11,079 nucleotides of DNA from an uncultured Caulobacter sp. (GTDB lineage: Bacteria > Pseudomonadota > Alphaproteobacteria > Caulobacterales > Caulobacteraceae), in NCBI GenBank assembly GCA_937991555.1, contig CALKHU010000243.1, positions 1 to 11,079 on the forward strand, read 5' to 3'. Below the pieces are notes generated by a model that was given only the letters and a program-made list of their open reading frames with translations, ran no database searches and was not told the DNA's origin. Below are positions 1 to 6,426 of the stretch, one piece after another. Every line of letters begins with the position of its first letter. The first letter of the stretch is position 1. The translations under genes were made by a program, and so were the position numbers.

Positions 1-2
1 GC

Positions 3-1295
3 AAGGGATTGCTGGCGGCCGTCGCCGCGCTGGCGCTGGCGGGCGCGCCGCCGGCCGGACTGGCCGCGGACAAGCCGGCCGCCGTCGGCGTGCCGGCCGC
101 CCGGCCGGAGAGCCAGGGCTTCTCGTCCGAACGCCTGGCGCGTCTCGACGCCGGGATGCGGGCGATCGTCGACAGCGGCAAGGTTCCGGGGATCGCCACC
201 GTGCTCGTGCGCCACGGCAAGGTCGTGCACAGCGATGTCTACGGCAAGGCCGACCTTGCGACGGGGGCCCCGCTCACCCGCGACAGCATCTGGCGCATGT
301 ACAGCCAGACCAAGCCGGTCACCGGCGTCGCCATGATGATTCTCTACGAGGAGGGCCGCTGGAAGCTCGACGACCCGGTGACGAAGTACGTGCCGGAGTT
401 CGCGGGCCTCAAGGTGTTCAAGGGCATGGACGCGGACGGCAAGCCGATCCTCGAGCCGATCGCCCGCGCCGCCACCATGCGCGAGCTGATGACCCACACG
501 GCGGGGTTCGCCTACGGCCTCGTCACGGACAACTACGTCGACAAGCTCTACCGCGACTCCGGCATGCTCGGCGCCCCGACCCTGTCGGCGGCGATGACCG
601 AGGCCGCCCGGCTGCCGCTGGCCGCCCAGCCGGGTGAGCGGTGGAAGTATTCCGTCGCCGTCGACATCCAGGGCTACATCGTCGAGAAACTGTCCGGACA
701 GTCGTTGCCGGACTTCATGCAGAGCCGCATCTTCGGCCCGCTCGGCATGACCGACACCGCCTTCTGGGTGCCGGAAGACAAGCGCTCGCGGCTGACGACG
801 CTCTACTACTTCAATCCCAGGGAAGGGAAACTGCTGCCCGCCGAGGGCTTCATGGTGCTGCCGGTGGACAAGCCGCCGACGGCCGCCAACGGCGGCGGCG
901 GCCTGGTCTCGACCATGGCCGACTTCACCCGCTTCGCGACCATGCTGTCGAACGGGGGGGAACTGGACGGCGTGCGCATCCTCGCCCCGGCGACGATAAG
1001 GCTGATGGCCGCCAACCACCTGTCCGACGTCACCCTGCCGACCTACCAGGCCGACAATCCCGGGCGGGGCTTCGGTCTCGACGTCGATGTGGTGATGGAT
1101 CCGGCGGCCGCCGGCCTGATCGCGGGCAAGGGCAGCTACGGCTGGGGCGGGGCGGCGGGGACCTGGTTCTGGGTCGATCCGGAGAACGACGTCGTCTTCC
1201 TCGGCTACATCCAGGTGCTGGGCGGCAGCCGGCTCGGGCTCGACATGCTGTCCCAGGCGCTGGTCTACCAGGCGCTGGTCGATCCGGAGAAATAG
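3..1295 (+). CDS. Exported serine hydrolase, beta-lactamase / family VIII esterase fold (5' truncated)
   Basis: The reading frame is open to the left edge (codons AAG, GGA, then TTG at 9), so the true start and the charged tip of the signal peptide lie outside the window. Residues below are counted from the TTG. Residues 1-20 are an Ala/Leu-rich hydrophobic segment ending GLAA before DK, which fits a cleaved signal peptide and a periplasmic or secreted enzyme. The fold is the serine beta-lactamase / penicillin-binding protein type. It has SxxK at S99-K102 (SQTK), a tyrosine motif at Y214-S-V, and GWGG at 378-381, which matches the WGG box that replaces KTG in family VIII esterases such as EstB. 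The visible length of about 430 residues is normal. These enzymes split esters or beta-lactams through an acyl-serine intermediate. An esterase is more likely than a true resistance enzyme, but the substrate cannot be read from sequence. It ends 11 bp from the convergent bpt. Confidence 0.88.
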   Translation, partial: KGLLAAVAALALAGAPPAGLAADKPAAVGVPAARPESQGFSSERLARLDAGMRAIVDSGKVPGIATVLVRHGKVVHSDVYGKADLATGAPLTRDSIWRMYSQTKPVTGVAMMILYEEGRWKLDDPVTKYVPEFAGLKVFKGMDADGKPILEPIARAATMRELMTHTAGFAYGLVTDNYVDKLYRDSGMLGAPTLSAAMTEAARLPLAAQPGERWKYSVAVDIQGYIVEKLSGQSLPDFMQSRIFGPLGMTDTAFWVPEDKRSRLTTLYYFNPREGKLLPAEGFMVLPVDKPPTAANGGGGLVSTMADFTRFATMLSNGGELDGVRILAPATIRLMAANHLSDVTLPTYQADNPGRGFGLDVDVVMDPAAAGLIAGKGSYGWGGAAGTWFWVDPENDVVFLGYIQVLGGSRLGLDMLSQALVYQALVDPEK

Positions 1296-1306
1296 GGCGG
1301 GGGAGG

Positions 1307-2125
1307 CTACTTCCGGCCGAGACGGGGCGTGTCGGCGCCGCGCAGGCGTCGCTCGCGGGCCAGCGTCTCGCCCGCGTCGTCCCGTTCGCGGGCCGAGATC
1401 AGCATCCAGCCCTGCGGCTTGAGCACCTCGAGCGGGCTGAAGCGGGCCTTGTAGGCCATCTTCTCCGACCCCGGCACCCAGTAGCCGAGATAGACGTAGG
1501 GCAGGCCGTTCTGGGTGGCCTGCACCACGTGGTCGAGAATGATGAAGGTGCCCAGGCTGCGCCGCTCCAGGCGCGGGTCGTAGAAGCTGTAGACCATCGA
1601 CAGCCCGTCGCCCATCAGGTCGACCAGGATGCAGGCGACGAGGTCGCCCGGACCGCTGTCGGTCGACGGCGTGCGGTACTCGATGACGTGGGTGCGGACC
1701 GCCGTGTCCTCGACCATCGCCACATAGTCGGGCCAGGTCATCTCGGCCATGCCGCCGTCGGCGTGCCGGGCCAGCAGGTAGCGGCGGAGCAGGTCGAACT
1801 GCTCCATCGTCGCCTCCGCCTCGACCAGGTGCCGGCGGAGGTCGGCGTTGCGGTTCAGGACCTTGCGCTCGTTGCGGCTGAACACATAGTCGCCGACCGG
1901 GATCCGCGCCGAGGTGCAGGCGCTGCAGCTCTCGCAGGCCGGGCGGTAGGCGATGTGCTGGCTGCGCCGGAAACCGGACTGGGTGAGACTGTCGTTGACC
2001 GCCGGCCCTTCGCCGGGCGGCAGGTGGGCGAAGACCTTCCGCTCCTCGCGACCCGGCAGGTACGGGCAGGGCGAGGGGGCGGTCAGGAAGAAACGCATCC
2101 GTCTCGATGTGAAGTGATGCGTCAC
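1307..2125 (-). CDS. bpt: Aspartate/glutamate leucyltransferase (Bpt)
   Basis: This 272-residue protein moves leucine from Leu-tRNA onto proteins with N-terminal Asp or Glu. That marks them for ClpS/ClpAP degradation in the bacterial N-end-rule pathway, in the cytoplasm. Family signatures are clear: CPYLPGREERKVF at 20-32, NDSLTQSGFRRSQ at 44-56, YRPACESCSAC at 60-70, and in the GNAT-like C-terminal half YSFYDPRLERRSLGTFIILD (179-198) and YLGYWVPGSEKMAYK (212-226). Cys20, Cys64, Cys67 and Cys70 lie in the N-terminal ATE domain, where a metal or Fe-S cluster would be possible; that is inference. I chose the GTG start at 2125 because MTHHF...RFFLTAP matches the usual N-terminus (MTQHFPTRxxRFFLTAP) of alphaproteobacterial Bpt. 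The ATG nine codons in would lose it. It lies 93 bp downstream of motB on the same strand. Confidence 0.95.
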   Translation of the reverse strand: MTHHFTSRRMRFFLTAPSPCPYLPGREERKVFAHLPPGEGPAVNDSLTQSGFRRSQHIAYRPACESCSACTSARIPVGDYVFSRNERKVLNRNADLRRHLVEAEATMEQFDLLRRYLLARHADGGMAEMTWPDYVAMVEDTAVRTHVIEYRTPSTDSGPGDLVACILVDLMGDGLSMVYSFYDPRLERRSLGTFIILDHVVQATQNGLPYVYLGYWVPGSEKMAYKARFSPLEVLKPQGWMLISARERDDAGETLARERRLRGADTPRLGRK

Positions 2126-2218
2126 AGCCCCAGCGCCTTACGGCTCTCCTCTTACCCCGAAAGGATTAGCGCCCATCATTACCGACTGCGCAAGCAGGCT
2201 TTGAGCGACCATTGTTCA

Positions 2219-3124
2219 TCAATCGGGCGGCAGGACCGGCCGCTCCCTGAGGAGGATGATGGCGATTCGACGGTTCCCGGCGAGCATCGGATCGTCCGGA
2301 TACAGCGGGTCCGAATTGGCCTTGCCGGCCACCTGGTAGACCCGGTCGGGATCGACGCCGAAGCCCTGCAGCAGCTGGCGCGACACGTCGGCGCGGTCGG
2401 CGGACAGCTTCCAGTCGCCGGGCGCGTTGCGGCCCGAGGCGCTCATGCTGGTGTGACCGCTGATGCTGATCCGGTTCGGCAGTTGGTTGATGATGCGCGC
2501 GATCGCCCGCAGCAGGATCTTCGCCCGGTCGTTGGGGGCGGCCGCGCCCTCGCGGAACATCGAGCGGCCCTCCTGGTCGACCAGCTGGATGCGCAGGCCC
2601 TCCGGCGTCTGGTCGATCATGATCTGCTTCGACAGCTCGGCGAGCTCCGGCATGTCCTGCAGCGCCTGGCGCAGGGACATGGCGGCCGAGGCGAATGCGG
2701 CTTCCTCGCGCGCCTGCAGCTCCTTGCGCAGCGCCTCCTCGCTGGCCTGGTCGAGATCCGACTGGCCCGGGTTGTCCTCGCTCTGACCGGTCTCGCGGAC
2801 GTTCGGCGGCGCCTCGGGGGCCATCTGCTCGACGGTCGACATCGACCCCGAGCCCTTCACGCCGTCCTCGCCCAGCGAGGTGCCGCCCAGGATGCCGCCC
2901 GAGCCGCTGGTCGTCTCGGCCACGCTGGCCGGGGCGAAATAGTCGGCGATGCCGCGCTTCTGCTCCGGGCTGGTGGTGTTGATCAGCCACATGAGCAGGA
3001 AGAAGGCCATCATGGCCGTGACGAAGTCGGCGTAGGCCACCTTCCACGCGCCGCCGTGGTGCCCGCCGCCGGACACCTTCTTGACCTTCTTGATCAGGAT
3101 CGGCGCGTCGTTGCCCAACGCCAT
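2219..3124 (-). CDS. motB: Flagellar motor stator protein MotB
   Basis: This 301-residue inner-membrane protein pairs with MotA to form the proton-driven stator of the flagellar motor and anchors it to peptidoglycan. A basic cytoplasmic N-terminus (IKKVKK, 11-16) is followed by the hallmark WKVAYADFVTAMMAFFLLMWLI. Asp33 is the proton-carrying residue, equivalent to Asp32 of E. coli MotB. A plug-like stretch follows (about 52-64), then a long Gly/Ser/Glu-rich periplasmic linker (70-145). The C-terminal OmpA-like domain has ISISGHT (219-225), DWKLSADRADVSR (237-249) and NRRIAIILL (284-292). GHT is followed by Ser226, where E. coli MotB has Asp. motA is not adjacent; separate motA and motB loci are known in Caulobacter. 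The ATG at 3124 starts MALGNDAPILIKK and has only a weak Shine-Dalgarno sequence. Confidence 0.96.
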   Translation of the reverse strand: MALGNDAPILIKKVKKVSGGGHHGGAWKVAYADFVTAMMAFFLLMWLINTTSPEQKRGIADYFAPASVAETTSGSGGILGGTSLGEDGVKGSGSMSTVEQMAPEAPPNVRETGQSEDNPGQSDLDQASEEALRKELQAREEAAFASAAMSLRQALQDMPELAELSKQIMIDQTPEGLRIQLVDQEGRSMFREGAAAPNDRAKILLRAIARIINQLPNRISISGHTSMSASGRNAPGDWKLSADRADVSRQLLQGFGVDPDRVYQVAGKANSDPLYPDDPMLAGNRRIAIILLRERPVLPPD

Positions 3125-3202
3125 GGTGAAACCCCGTTTAACCCTGATCCGGAAGGTCGCCGCGGGACGTTAAGATGGGGTTGCGATAGAGGGCGTTGCG
3201 TG

Positions 3203-3298
3203 GTTCGACACGCGCCTTCGGCGCTGCTCACCATGACGCAGGTGGGCGTGCTTCTGACCACGTCATCCTGAGCAGGCGCGAAGCGCCGTGTCGAAGGA
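3203..3298. repeat. Imperfect inverted repeat with palindromic arms (REP/BIME-like)
   Basis: Arm 1 (3203-3238) starts GTTCGACACG and ends CCATGACG. Arm 2 (3261-3298) starts CGTCATCCTGAGC and ends GTGTCGAAGGA. The reverse complement of arm 2 matches arm 1 with a few mismatches and a one-base gap. Each arm holds its own perfect small hairpin: GCGCC-TTC-GGCGC at 3212-3224 and GGCGC-GAA-GCGCC at 3275-3287. This nested, GC-rich design with CGTCATCCTGAGC...GTCGAAGGA ends is typical of dispersed palindromic repeats in alphaproteobacterial genomes. It lies between motB (-) and the dehydrogenase gene (+), and ends 7 bp before the latter's Shine-Dalgarno sequence. It would be transcribed in the leader if the promoter lies upstream of it. 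Confidence 0.75.
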
Positions 3299-3318
3299 CG
3301 CAGTGAGGATATCGCGCG

Positions 3319-4179
3319 ATGAAGACCGCCTTTGTCGGCCTTGGGGTGATGGGCTTTCCGATGGCCGGCCATCTGGCCAAGGCCGGGCACGCGGTGTCGG
3401 TGTTCAACCGCGGTCCCGCGAAGGCGGCGCGCTGGACCGAGGCCCACGGCGGCCGCGCCGGCGCCACGGTCGGGGAAGCCTGCGACGGCGCCGAGCTGGT
3501 CGCGCTGTGCGTCGGCAACGACGACGACGTCCGCCAGGTCGTTCCCCAGGCGCTCGCCACCATGGCGGAGGGCGGCATCATCGTCGACCACACCACCACC
3601 TCGGCGAAAGTCGCCCGCGAGATGGCCGCGCAGGCCCGCGAGACCGGGCGCTGGTTCGTCGACGCCCCGGTCAGCGGCGGCCAGGCCGGCGCCGAGAACG
3701 GCCAGCTGACCATCATGGCCGGCGGCGACGAGCAGGCCTACGCCCGCGCCGAGCCGGTCATCTCCGTCTACGCCAAGGCCGTGCGCCGCATGGGCGAGGT
3801 CGGGACCGGCCAGCTGACCAAGATGTGCAACCAGATCGCCATCGCCGGCGCGGTCCAGGGCGTGGCCGAGGCCCTTCACTTCGCCAAGCGCGCCGGGCTC
3901 GACACCGACGGGGTGCTGGCGGCCATCTCCAAGGGTTCGGCCCAGAGCTGGCAGATGGAGAACCGCTGGGCGACGATGAGCGAGGGCAGGTTCGACTTCG
4001 GCTTCGCGGTCGACTGGATGCGCAAGGACCTCGGCATCGCGCTGGACGAGGCCCGCGCCAACGGCGCCCAGCTCGCCGCCACCGCCCTGATCGACCAGTT
4101 CTACGCCGAGGTCCAGGCCATGGGCGGCCGCCGCTGGGACACCTCCAGCCTGGTGGCGCGGCTCGAGCGGCCCAAATGA
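3319..4179 (+). CDS. NAD(P)-dependent beta-hydroxyacid dehydrogenase (3-hydroxyisobutyrate dehydrogenase family)
   Basis: This 286-residue cytoplasmic enzyme belongs to the family of 3-hydroxyisobutyrate dehydrogenase, tartronate-semialdehyde reductase and glyoxylate/succinic-semialdehyde reductase. It has an N-terminal Rossmann domain with GLGVMG at 7-12, the substrate loop DAPVSGGQAGAENGQL (115-130), the catalytic lysine K168 in GQLTKMCNQ with Asn171, and K236 in RKDLG. After the second beta strand the sequence is FNRG, with Arg31 where NAD-specific MmsB enzymes carry Asp, so NADP(H) preference is inferred. Valine-pathway genes lie 4 kb away, so a role as 3-hydroxyisobutyrate dehydrogenase (mmsB) is possible. 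The Arg31 feature and the different gene neighbourhood point rather to a general semialdehyde reductase, so I give no symbol. The ATG has GAGGA 9 bp upstream (3305-3309). The stop overlaps the next gene by four bases (ATGA). Confidence 0.9.
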   Translation: MKTAFVGLGVMGFPMAGHLAKAGHAVSVFNRGPAKAARWTEAHGGRAGATVGEACDGAELVALCVGNDDDVRQVVPQALATMAEGGIIVDHTTTSAKVAREMAAQARETGRWFVDAPVSGGQAGAENGQLTIMAGGDEQAYARAEPVISVYAKAVRRMGEVGTGQLTKMCNQIAIAGAVQGVAEALHFAKRAGLDTDGVLAAISKGSAQSWQMENRWATMSEGRFDFGFAVDWMRKDLGIALDEARANGAQLAATALIDQFYAEVQAMGGRRWDTSSLVARLERPK

Positions 4180-4526
4180 TCGCCGTCGCGCTCGCCCTGG
4201 TGCTGCTGGCGGGGCCGGCCGAGCGCCCTCCGCTGGAGGCCGGCGACATCGACTGGCTCGAGTGGCCGACGGGCAACGACATGAGCTTCACGCCCTATAC
4301 CACGGCGCGGCCGGGCGAGGTCCTGGTCGTTCTGGAGTGCCGGGTGGGCGAGGAGGGGCGGCTCGATCAGTGCCGTGTCGCCGAGACCACGGGACGGGAC
4401 AGCGGCGAGGTCCAGGCCACGCTGCGGGTGGCCTCCCGCTTCCGGATGACACTCCGCACGAAGTCCGGCGAATCCACGGCGGGCCGCAAGGTTCGCGTCC
4501 CGGTTCGCTGGAAACCGCCGGCATGA
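4176..4526 (+). CDS. Small exported protein with TonB C-terminal-like domain
   Basis: This 116-residue product starts at an ATG overlapping the preceding stop (ATGA at 4176-4179), which suggests translational coupling. Residues 1-13 form a short hydrophobic segment ending LLAG, a likely signal peptide or membrane anchor. The rest looks like the TonB C-terminal fold: GEVLVVLECRVGEEGRLDQCRVAETTG (48-73), a helix EVQATLRVASRFRMT (78-92), and a last strand GRKVRVPVRWKPP (103-115). The GxV..C.V...G.L..C.V pattern with two cysteines (55 and 66) is common in small periplasmic TonB-C-like proteins of Caulobacterales. The two cysteines could form a disulfide, which is inference. Unlike true TonB it has no proline-rich spacer, so coupling to ExbBD is doubtful. 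Function is unknown. Confidence 0.72.
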   Translation: MIAVALALVLLAGPAERPPLEAGDIDWLEWPTGNDMSFTPYTTARPGEVLVVLECRVGEEGRLDQCRVAETTGRDSGEVQATLRVASRFRMTLRTKSGESTAGRKVRVPVRWKPPA

Positions 4527-4810
4527 TGTTCGCCCGCCGCCTGCGTGAACCGGTCATGCGGGGCGAGATCACCTGCTCGGTGCGCATCTGGCAGGGGCCG
4601 CGCGTGAAGGCCGGCGGCCGTTACCCACTCGGGCCGGGCCTCGTCGAGGTGACCTCGATCCACGAGATCTCGCTGGCGGACGTGACGCCCGATCTCGCCC
4701 GCCGCTCGGGCTTCGCGGGCGTCGTCGATCTGCTCAAGGTGGCAAAACACGGCCCCGGCGAGCGCGTCTTCCTGGTCGAGTTCGTCTACGACGGGCCGGA
4801 GCCCGTGTAG
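4523..4810 (+). CDS. ASCH-domain protein (small, putative RNA-binding)
   Basis: This is a 95-residue cytoplasmic protein. The ATG at 4523 overlaps the stop of the preceding gene (ATGATG: stop TGA at 4524-4526, second ATG at 4526), so it is the third member of an overlapping operon. The pattern fits the ASCH (PUA-like beta-barrel) family: VMRGEITCSVRIW near the N-terminus (11-23), a central strand VEVTSIHEISLADVTPDLARRSGF (41-64), and a C-terminal RVFLVEFVYDGP (81-92). ASCH domains are thought to bind RNA or modified nucleotides, and some members act as N4-acetylcytidine amidohydrolases (YqfB). No direct evidence of activity can be read here. The frame is open well upstream of 4523, but that part only shadows the TonB-C-like gene. 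The gene runs into the REP pair 18 bp after its stop. Confidence 0.75.
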   Translation: MMFARRLREPVMRGEITCSVRIWQGPRVKAGGRYPLGPGLVEVTSIHEISLADVTPDLARRSGFAGVVDLLKVAKHGPGERVFLVEFVYDGPEPV

Positions 4811-4828
4811 GCCGTCTCCGTCCATGTT

Positions 4829-4898
4829 CCCGGCGAAGGCCGGGATCCACGGCGAAGGCCGGAGATCCTGCACAGTGGGTCCCGGCCTCCGCCGGGAC
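4829..4898. repeat. Pair of REP-like hairpins in opposite orientation between convergent genes
   Basis: Hairpin A is CCCGGC / GCCGGG (4829-4834 and 4839-4844) with loop GAAG. Hairpin B is GTCCCGGC / GCCGGGAC (4879-4886 and 4891-4898) with loop CTCC. Reversed, B reads like A (GTTGTCCCGGCGGAGGCCGGGA against TGTTCCCGGCGAAGGCCGGGA), so the two form an inverted pair as in a BIME. A decayed partial copy, ACGGCGAAGGCCGG, lies between them at 4849-4862. Translated on the minus strand the element gives VPAEAGTH...DPGLRR, a peptide pattern often seen in spurious ORFs over alphaproteobacterial repeats. It sits between the 3' ends of the ASCH gene (stop 4810) and the ferritin-like gene (stop 4913). It may therefore stabilise mRNA ends or help termination in both directions, but no T-tract follows either stem. 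Confidence 0.85.
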
Positions 4899-4912
4899 AA
4901 CCGGAACAGGGA

Positions 4913-5761
4913 CTACGCCGCGACCGCCGCCGCGCCGTCGAACTCGGCCTTCCAGGCGGCGAGCTCGCCGCGGTTGTCGTGGTCCCAGGGATGGAAGCCC
5001 GGGCGGTACCAGGCGAAGTAGGTCTTCCAGCCGCGCTTGAAGATGCCGGGCTTGTCCCAGACGTAGGCCTGGACGGCCTTCAGCGCCGCTTCGGGCGTGT
5101 AGCCGTCGGCTTCCAGCAGGCGCGCGGCGTAGCGGCAGATGTTGCGGGTGAACATGATGGTCACGAAGAACATCGCCCGGCACCGGACCATGTAGCGCTT
5201 CAGCGGCGACCAGTCCTTCGTCACCGCCATGAACACGTCGTAGGCGACCGCCTTGTGCTCGGTCTCCTCCATGGCGTGCCAGCGCCACATCCGCTCGATG
5301 TCAGGCGCGGCGCCGTCGAACAGCTCGGGATAGGCCATGTGCATGTCCGCCATCATGGCCGTGAAGTGCTCGAGCGCGATGGTCGACACCAGCATCGCCA
5401 TCGGGCCGCGCGTGCGGGCGAAGGTCGTGCGCTGCTTCACCTGGGCCTCGATCTCGGCCACCGGGTAGCGCGAGCGGTCGATGACGCTGTTGAGGCCGTG
5501 GTGCTCGCGGGAATGGATGGCTTCCTGGGCGATGAAGCCCTTGGCGTCCTCGAGCAGCTTGCCCGACAGCTGGCCGCGGTAGTTGCGCACCGCGTCCATG
5601 AACAGTCGCTCGCCGTCCGGGAAGGTCAGCGACAGCGCATTGAAGACCGCCGTGCCGACCGGGTCGCCGGCCAGCCAGTGGCCGGTGCGGGCGGGTTCAA
5701 CGTCGAAGCGGATGTCGCGCGGCAGGACGGCGACGTCGGCGGGGGTGTTCTTCACGGTCAT
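4913..5761 (-). CDS. Predicted metal-dependent hydrolase, ferritin-like (PF10118 / COG3687 type)
   Basis: This 282-residue protein matches the family called 'predicted metal-dependent hydrolase' (COG3687). The opening RDIRFDVEP...WLAGDP is typical. The residues that suit a di-metal four-helix bundle are in place: Glu51 (DGERLFMDAVR), Glu80 and His83 (AQEAIHSREHH), Glu131-His132 (ALEHFTA), and Glu165, Glu168, His169 (MEETEHKAVAYD). The C-terminal part ends with the family's GWKTYFAWYRPGFHPWDHDN (244-263). The substrate is unknown; a di-iron oxygenase or desaturase-like chemistry would fit the metal site as well as hydrolysis. The ATG at 5761 is preceded by GAGGA at a good distance. It is transcribed away from a TetR gene 62 bp upstream, which probably controls it. 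Such pairs are common and often linked to lipid or solvent stress, but that link is inference. Confidence 0.86.
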   Translation of the reverse strand: MTVKNTPADVAVLPRDIRFDVEPARTGHWLAGDPVGTAVFNALSLTFPDGERLFMDAVRNYRGQLSGKLLEDAKGFIAQEAIHSREHHGLNSVIDRSRYPVAEIEAQVKQRTTFARTRGPMAMLVSTIALEHFTAMMADMHMAYPELFDGAAPDIERMWRWHAMEETEHKAVAYDVFMAVTKDWSPLKRYMVRCRAMFFVTIMFTRNICRYAARLLEADGYTPEAALKAVQAYVWDKPGIFKRGWKTYFAWYRPGFHPWDHDNRGELAAWKAEFDGAAAVAA

Positions 5762-5802
5762 GGCGTCCTCGGGGAGGGAGGGCTAGGAAGGCGTATGGTC
5801 CG

Positions 5803-5830
5803 CATGTATCGCTACCGACAAAAATGTCAA
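5803..5830 (-). promoter_or_regulatory. Candidate promoter of the ferritin-like gene, overlapping the TetR start codon
   Basis: On the minus strand a perfect TTGACA lies at 5830-5825. It is followed after 14-16 bp by a weak -10-like stretch within GATACATG (5810-5803). This would start transcription about 30-40 bp upstream of the hydrolase ATG. The -35 box overlaps the ATG of the TetR gene (5824-5826). Two near-palindromes, GACA-AAAA-TGTC (5817-5828) and GTATCGCTAC (5806-5815, one mismatched pair), lie in the same place and could be TetR operator parts. The -10 match is poor, so confidence is low. Confidence 0.35.
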
Positions 5831-6426
5831 TAGAGCGCACCCCGAGACTTCGCCGCTCGCCCGAGGCGGCGCGCGAGAACATCCTCGCAGCCTGCGAGGC
5901 GATCCTGCTGGAGAAGGGGCCGCAGGCGCTGAAGCTGGCCGACGTGGCGGCCGCCGCCGGCGTCGCCAACGCCACTGTGCTGCACCACTTCGGCTCGATC
6001 GACGGCGTGCAGACGGCGCTCATGGAGCGGATGATCCGCCAGCTGGTCGAGCGGATCGCGGCGGACTTCAGTCACCAGCAGGACGCCGTCGGCCGCGTCG
6101 GCGCCGGGGCGAGGGCGCTGTTCGACGCGTTCGGGACCCGGGGCGGTGCGCGCCTCGCCGCCTGGCTGGAGCTGACGGGCGAGTCGCGCCGGATGACGGC
6201 GATCCGCGAGGCGATCCAGGACGTCGCCGCCCTGCGCATGCAGCTCGACGCCCCGCCGGACGACGGCGCGGTGCAGGATTTCATGCTGGTCTGCGTCAGC
6301 ATGGCGCTGGGCGTGGGCCTGTTCGGCGACACCATGGCCGAGCTGCTCGGCCGTCCGCCCGAGCGGATCCGCGAGATCGCGCTGGACCTGATCGAGGCGC
6401 GGATCCGCCTCGAGACCGGGGGCTAG
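5824..6426 (+). CDS. TetR/AcrR family transcriptional regulator
   Basis: This 200-residue protein has a standard TetR N-terminal DNA-binding domain. It shows SPEAARENILAACEAILLEKGPQALKLADVAAAAGVANATVLHHFGS (12-58), with the helix-turn-helix at about 38-57, and the usual VLHHFGS where most members have LYYHFGS. The rest is a helical ligand-binding and dimerisation domain, with no recognisable ligand signature. It lies divergent to the ferritin-like gene with 62 bp between, so it most likely represses that gene and itself. No Shine-Dalgarno sequence precedes the ATG (CCGACAAAAATG), and there is no earlier start in frame close by, so a leaderless mRNA is possible. It converges with hemB: the two stop codons share CTAG at 6423-6426. 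Confidence 0.92.
   Translation: MSIERTPRLRRSPEAARENILAACEAILLEKGPQALKLADVAAAAGVANATVLHHFGSIDGVQTALMERMIRQLVERIAADFSHQQDAVGRVGAGARALFDAFGTRGGARLAAWLELTGESRRMTAIREAIQDVAALRMQLDAPPDDGAVQDFMLVCVSMALGVGLFGDTMAELLGRPPERIREIALDLIEARIRLETGG

Noticed and set aside
2182..2196. Small hairpin CTGC-GCAA-GCAG between motB and bpt, as a possible terminator
   Set aside because: Only four base pairs and no T-tract in either direction; too weak to call. The rest of this 93-bp gap shows nothing definite.
641..3271. Very long open frame (876 codons) on the + strand across bpt and motB
   Set aside because: It is the antisense/out-of-frame shadow of three well-recognised genes in GC-rich DNA. Its product is Arg/Gly/His-rich low-complexity sequence with no domain.
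4824..5021. Short + strand ORF opening MFPAKAGIHGEG
   Set aside because: It is a translation of the REP element and the antisense of the ferritin-like gene, a well-known kind of false gene.
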